Source: an uncultured Clostridia bacterium (GTDB lineage Bacteria; Bacillota; Clostridia; TANB77; CAG-508). Taken from it: a DNA stretch of 7,573 nucleotides. Every line of letters begins with the position of its first letter. The first letter of the stretch is position 1. Below the pieces are notes generated by a model. The model had not been told where the DNA came from, searched no databases, and saw nothing but the letters and a program-made list of their open reading frames with translations. Both the position numbers and the translations under genes were made by a program. The stretch lies in contig CAORJJ010000006.1 in the NCBI GenBank assembly GCA_948517135.1, positions 1 through 7,573 of the forward strand. Direction: 5' to 3'. Positions 4,143 to 7,573 of the stretch are shown piece after piece.

Positions 4143-5885
4143 ATGAAAGAAACAATTAAAAATATAAAAACAGTATATCAATATGGAAAAGAATATAAAA
4201 AGAATTTAATAGGAATGATTATTGCTGTTATAAGTAGTACTATAATTGGAATTGTAGTCCCATTACTAACAGCAAAACAAATAGTTTATTTTACTTCTAG
4301 TTTATGGCAACAATTATTTACTATTTCATTAGTTATTTTAATAGTTCAAGCATATATAAGTTTTGCTGCTATGTTTTTTACAAGAAGAAATAGTAAAGTA
4401 TTTCAAAGAGGAACTATGAAAAATATGCAAATGAAACTTGGAGGAGAAATTCTTAAAATAAGTCAAAAAGATTTAGATAGTAATTCTTCTGGTATGTTTA
4501 TACAAAGAATTACTAATGATACAGAGAAAATGGCAAATTTTATTGGATGGGGAGGTTTAGAACATTTAAGACATATATTAGCTAACGTAGGTGCATTATG
4601 TGCAACATTTGTTATTAACAGACAAGTATTTTTATATTATTTACTGGTATCAGTTGTTTTAACTGCTTTATATAATAAAAAAACTAATCAAAAAGGAAAA
4701 AAAGATTTACAGTTTCGTAATAAAACAGAAAAAGTTTCAGGTTTGGTTGGCGAATTAGTTAGAGGCGTAAGAGATATAAAAATGTTAAATGCCAAAGATA
4801 GTTTTATGTTAAAATTAGATGAAAATATTACTCAGCAAAATCAAAAAAGATTTGAAATGGCAAAAGTAAATATGATTTATACATATATAATTGATACTTT
4901 AAAGGCTGTATTTGAATTTGGATTGGTAATATTATTGATTTATTTAATTAAAGAAAATACAATTACAATTCCAATTGCAATTGCGTTGTTTAATTATAAA
5001 TCAGGAATTATGAAACTTGTAATGGAACATGTATCATCGTTTTTAGATCTTGCAAAAGATTTTAATATATCTAGTGATAGAGTATTTAGTATAATTGATG
5101 ATAAAACTTTTTCTAAAGAAAAGTTTGGAGATAAACATTTACAAAAAGTGCATGGAAATATTGAATTAAAAGATGTTTCATTTAGTTACAATGAAGATAA
5201 ATTAATTTTGAATGATATAAATTTAAAAATTAATTCAGGAGAAATGATTGGAATTGTTGGAAAAAGTGGTGCTGGAAAAACAACAATATTTAATTTATTA
5301 TGCAAAATGTATTCAGTAAAATCAGGAAAGATTTTAATTGAAAATGAGAATATTGAAGAATTAGATGAAGAGTCTATTAGAGGTAATATAACAATTATTA
5401 GTCAAAATCCATATATTTTTAATTTAAATATTCGAGATAATTTAAAGCTAGTAAAAGAAAATTTAACAGAAGAGGAAATGAAAGAAGCATGTAAGATAGC
5501 CTGTTTAGATGACTTTATTGAATCTTTACCAAATAAATATGATACTATATTAGGAGAAAGTGGAATAATTTTATCAGGTGGGCAAAAACAAAGACTTGCT
5601 ATTGCAAGAGCTTTCGTTCAAAAAACTAAAATTATTTTATTTGATGAAGCAACAAGTAGTTTAGATAATGAGACACAATCAAAAATTCAAGGAGCTATTA
5701 ATAATTTGAAAGATGAATATACTATTTTAATAATAGCACATAGATTATCAACAATAGTTAATTGTGATAAAATAATGCTACTTGAAAATGGAAAAATTAC
5801 AGATACAGGAACACATGAAGAATTATTAAATAGAAATAATACATATCAAACATTATATAAAACTGAGATTATTAATGAATACTAG
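4143..5885 (+). CDS. ABC transporter ATP-binding/permease protein (exporter half-transporter)
   Basis: This 580-residue protein is a complete type IV (exporter-type) ABC half-transporter that should act as a homodimer in the cell membrane. About six membrane segments lie in the first 300 residues (roughly 22-43, 57-79, 140-158, 162-178, 247-268, 274-290). The nucleotide-binding domain (about 338-575) has every key motif: Walker A GKSGAGKTT (373-381), Q-loop Gln421, signature LSGGQ (477-481), Walker B IILFDE (497-502), D-loop SSLD (505-508) and H-loop His533. No peptidase domain precedes it, so it is not a C39-type bacteriocin processor. No second half-transporter or substrate gene is adjacent, and the substrate (drug, lipid or peptide) cannot be told. 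It has its own promoter, and no clear terminator separates it from the next gene. Confidence 0.95.
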   Translation: MKETIKNIKTVYQYGKEYKKNLIGMIIAVISSTIIGIVVPLLTAKQIVYFTSSLWQQLFTISLVILIVQAYISFAAMFFTRRNSKVFQRGTMKNMQMKLGGEILKISQKDLDSNSSGMFIQRITNDTEKMANFIGWGGLEHLRHILANVGALCATFVINRQVFLYYLLVSVVLTALYNKKTNQKGKKDLQFRNKTEKVSGLVGELVRGVRDIKMLNAKDSFMLKLDENITQQNQKRFEMAKVNMIYTYIIDTLKAVFEFGLVILLIYLIKENTITIPIAIALFNYKSGIMKLVMEHVSSFLDLAKDFNISSDRVFSIIDDKTFSKEKFGDKHLQKVHGNIELKDVSFSYNEDKLILNDINLKINSGEMIGIVGKSGAGKTTIFNLLCKMYSVKSGKILIENENIEELDEESIRGNITIISQNPYIFNLNIRDNLKLVKENLTEEEMKEACKIACLDDFIESLPNKYDTILGESGIILSGGQKQRLAIARAFVQKTKIILFDEATSSLDNETQSKIQGAINNLKDEYTILIIAHRLSTIVNCDKIMLLENGKITDTGTHEELLNRNNTYQTLYKTEIINEY

Positions 5886-5945
5886 ATTTTTTGATTAATA
5901 TATGATAGAATACAAAAACAAAAAAACCTAAGGAGGTATTACATT

Positions 5946-6275
5946 ATGGAGAAAAGCTGTTTACAAAGGTATGATGAGATTTTTTTTGACAGAGAACGGA
6001 TAAGTTTTCTTGTGGACGAATTACTATTGTCAGGTAGTATTTTAACACTTAAAGCACTTGATGCTGTTATGTGTGGCTACATCCATTTTAGACTTCGTGA
6101 GTTTTCAAATAATTATCCAATGTCAATTCCTATTACGATATACTTGAGTACTATCGAATTAGGAAATGCAGATGAAAATTATTTTCTTGAAAGAGTAAAG
6201 TATATTTCATCTGAGTTGAATCTTAAATCATCTATTCAGATGGCAAATAATAGAATCTACATATCTTTATATTAA
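5946..6275 (+). CDS. Small protein of unknown function (109 aa)
   Basis: I do not recognise this 109-residue protein. It begins after a perfect ribosome binding site AAGGAGGT (5930-5937), which supports it as a real gene. The N-terminal half looks helical (FDRERISFLVDELLLSGS at 14-31), and the C-terminal half looks like alternating strands and helix (SIPITIYLSTIEL at 60-72, SIQMANNRIYISLY at 96-109), suggesting a small alpha/beta fold. It has no signal peptide or clear membrane segment. It lies 60 bases after the ABC gene and 39 bases before the next small gene, and probably forms a unit with the latter. An extended -10 like TGATAGAAT (5903-5911) may start this unit. Codon use (CGG, GTC) differs somewhat from the ABC gene. 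Confidence 0.75.
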   Translation: MEKSCLQRYDEIFFDRERISFLVDELLLSGSILTLKALDAVMCGYIHFRLREFSNNYPMSIPITIYLSTIELGNADENYFLERVKYISSELNLKSSIQMANNRIYISLY

Positions 6276-6314
6276 ACATGCTAACTTGATACTAATTAGT
6301 TGAAGGGAGATATT

Positions 6315-6845
6315 ATGCAAAACAAAGAATTTAATGTAACTTGGGAACGGTTAACTTTTTTTGAAACTTTGAGTTTTTTTGTTGAGACAAAAAATATTGT
6401 CGAGTATTTAAAGACGTCTTTTGAAATTGTATTACAGGAATACGAAATTGATGAAGATAGAATTGTTAATCTTGATTTTGATAAAGTAAAAATTAGGACA
6501 ATAATTGGAGTCAATTTTGAAGATGTTGAAAATCAGGAGAATGTTTTTTTGGTAAAAGTTAAATTCTGTAAGTTTGATCGTGAAAAGTTAAATGATCAAA
6601 ATCAGGAGAATCGTATTAGAACAGTATTGAACTATAAAGGATATTCAGATAGTGATATTCGGGGAATTTTATATAGAAAATACTGGTCAAATTCAGATGA
6701 ATTGGTTTGGGTTGCAGAGGTAAGAGATGAAATCTATAATAATTTTACTTTGGATGAATCATATTCTGCTAGAGAATATGAATCGGATATTATGAGTCAA
6801 ATTGAAGATATTTTAGGTTTTCAGGTAGTACTTAGTTTTATTTAA
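6315..6845 (+). CDS. Protein of unknown function (176 aa), partner of the preceding small gene
   Basis: I do not recognise this acidic, soluble-looking 176-residue protein. I start it at the ATG at 6315 because the ribosome binding site AAGGGAG (6303-6309) lies just before it; an in-frame TTG at 6300 would put that site inside the gene. Visible features are a strand-rich centre (VKIRTIIGVNFEDV, VFLVKVKFCKF), a possible DNA- or ligand-binding-like stretch YSDSDIRGILYRKYW (110-124) and an acidic C-terminus ending in hydrophobic VVLSFI. A 14-bp repeat encoding NQEN occurs twice (6529-6542 and 6598-6611). It has no signal peptide or membrane span. It follows the 109-residue gene at 39 bases, and a strong terminator closes the pair, so the two products may act together. 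Function is unknown. Confidence 0.75.
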   Translation: MQNKEFNVTWERLTFFETLSFFVETKNIVEYLKTSFEIVLQEYEIDEDRIVNLDFDKVKIRTIIGVNFEDVENQENVFLVKVKFCKFDREKLNDQNQENRIRTVLNYKGYSDSDIRGILYRKYWSNSDELVWVAEVRDEIYNNFTLDESYSAREYESDIMSQIEDILGFQVVLSFI

Positions 6846-6865
6846 AAATTGTTGCATAATCAAAT

Positions 6866-6899
6866 AAAAGGCTGTTCTGCAATCGCAGGACAGCTTTTT
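6866..6899 (+). terminator. Strong Rho-independent terminator after the orphan gene pair
   Basis: The core stem is 6871-6880 with 6885-6894 (10 bp including one G-U), capped by the AATC tetraloop, extended by A-T pairs and ending in five T (6895-6899). It lies 20 bases after the stop of the 176-residue gene and isolates the pair from rex. Confidence 0.92.
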
Positions 6900-6929
6900 A
6901 AGTTTCATAAAATTTTATAAAAATAACTA

Positions 6930-6958
6930 TTGAAATTAAAATAAGTATATGGTAATAT
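6930..6958 (+). promoter_or_regulatory. Probable promoter of rex
   Basis: TTGAAA (6930-6935) and TAATAT (6953-6958) are spaced by 17 bp, with TG at 6950-6951 giving an extended -10. The -10 matches the consensus at four of six positions. No clear Rex operator (TTGTTAA-N4-TTAACAA type) overlaps it, so autoregulation is not visible here. Confidence 0.5.
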
Positions 6959-6962
6959 TTAT

Positions 6963-6980
6963 TCGATAAAAAAATATCGA
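6963..6980 (+). promoter_or_regulatory. Hairpin overlapping the rex ribosome binding site
   Basis: TCGATA (6963-6968) pairs with TATCGA (6975-6980) around a loop of six A. The 3' arm runs into the ribosome binding site GAGGTG (6979-6984), 5 bases before the ATG, so the fold could lower translation of rex. The stem is short and its effect is inference. Confidence 0.4.
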
Positions 6981-6989
6981 GGTGACATA

Positions 6990-7573
6990 ATGAAAAAAGA
7001 ATATATATCACAAGCAACATTAAAAAGGTTACCACAATATCTTAGAATTATAAAAGACAAGAAAAATGAGGATGTAAAAAATATATCATCAACTGAAATT
7101 GCAACTATTTTAAGATTGAATCCAATTCAGGTTAGAAAAGATTTAGCATTAGTTAGCAGAACTGATGGAAAACCAGGAGTTGGATTTAATACCCAAGAAT
7201 TAATACAAGATCTGGAAGAAGTTCTAAATTTAAACAATATAACAGATGCAGTAATAATTGGAGCTGGAAAATTAGGGCAAGCGTTATTAAATTATAAAGG
7301 TTTTGAAAAGAATTTGAATATTTTAATGGCGTTTGATAATGATAAAAATAAGTGTGATAATAAAAAAATATTTTTTATAGACAAAATGGAGAAGAAAATA
7401 ATCGAAAATAATGTTCAAATTGGAATTATAACAGTACCTAAAGAAAATGCACAAAATGTATGTGATATAATGATTAAATCTGGAATAAAGGCGATATGGA
7501 ATTTTGCACCAATTAATTTAAAAGTACCAGAAAATATTGCAGTAAAAAATGAAGATTTATCAACTTCATTAGT
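6990..7573 (+). CDS. rex: Redox-sensing transcriptional repressor Rex (3' end outside window)
   Basis: The first 194 codons of Rex are present; the usual length is about 205-215, so only the last few residues are missing. The N-terminal winged helix (about 1-80) shows the family blocks LKRLPQYLRIIK (11-22), STEIATILRLNPIQVRKDLA (34-53) and GKPGVGFNTQELI (60-72). A Rossmann NAD(H)-binding domain follows, with VIIGAGKLGQALLNY (88-102), Asp116 after the second strand in AFDND, IGIITVP (144-150), and a late IWNFAPINLKVP stretch (169-180). Rex senses the NADH/NAD+ ratio and represses fermentation and anaerobic respiration genes when NADH is low. The ATG at 6990 follows GAGGTG (6979-6984). It stands alone after a strong terminator. 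Confidence 0.95.
   Translation, partial: MKKEYISQATLKRLPQYLRIIKDKKNEDVKNISSTEIATILRLNPIQVRKDLALVSRTDGKPGVGFNTQELIQDLEEVLNLNNITDAVIIGAGKLGQALLNYKGFEKNLNILMAFDNDKNKCDNKKIFFIDKMEKKIIENNVQIGIITVPKENAQNVCDIMIKSGIKAIWNFAPINLKVPENIAVKNEDLSTSL

Noticed and set aside
6300..6314. Upstream TTG start for the 176-residue gene
   Set aside because: It would place the AAGGGAG ribosome binding site inside the coding region, and no site precedes the TTG. The ATG at 6315 fits better.
6296..6514. Minus-strand open frame overlapping the 176-residue gene
   Set aside because: It has no ribosome binding site, and the plus-strand gene has better support from its start signal and terminator.
6962..6981. Rex operator upstream of rex
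   Set aside because: The half-sites TCGATA/TATCGA with a 6-nt spacer do not match the TTGTTAA-N4-TTAACAA type consensus.

Overview
The window is very AT-rich, with AT-ending codons, strong GGAGG-type ribosome binding sites and sigma-A-like promoters (several with an extended -10 TGn). This points to a low-GC Bacillota, probably an anaerobic gut-type Clostridia. The Rex-type redox repressor at the right end fits that. No species is claimed.

Layout, left to right. Positions 1-138 hold the 3' end of an unidentified gene. Positions 273-1325 encode a NERD-HRDC protein, a predicted nuclease-like domain followed by a helicase/RNase D-type C-terminal domain. Positions 1349-2052 form a complete type III (protein-RNA) toxin-antitoxin locus: a consensus promoter, an antitoxin RNA made of two 48-nt tandem repeats plus a 7-nt partial copy, a Rho-independent terminator, then a 157-residue endoribonuclease toxin that looks like the CptN branch. 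This is the most interesting part of the window. Each repeat folds as an H-type pseudoknot, and 8 of the 13 differences between the repeats fall in four compensatory base-pair changes, three in the hairpin stem and one in the pseudoknot stem. Positions 2053-2304 are non-coding, with a long imperfect hairpin that pairs better as a bottom-strand RNA, a terminator, and the promoter of the next gene.

Positions 2305-3240 encode a MYG1-family (DHH-type) phosphoesterase/exonuclease. Facing it on the minus strand, 3302-4048 encodes a 248-residue protein with HhH-GPD DNA glycosylase hallmarks, most like the AGOG type. The two genes share a convergent terminator. A short divergent promoter region separates the glycosylase-like gene from a complete ABC exporter half-transporter (4143-5885). 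Two small unrecognised soluble proteins follow (5946-6275 and 6315-6845), probably co-transcribed and closed by a strong terminator. The Rex gene starts at 6990 and runs off the window.

Functionally, the left third looks like a small accessory or defence patch (NERD nuclease-like gene plus type III toxin-antitoxin). The middle holds two nucleic-acid maintenance genes, then a transporter, an orphan gene pair and a core redox regulator. The mix of transcription units, and slightly richer codon use in the MYG1 gene and the orphan pair, suggests a mosaic segment rather than one operon.
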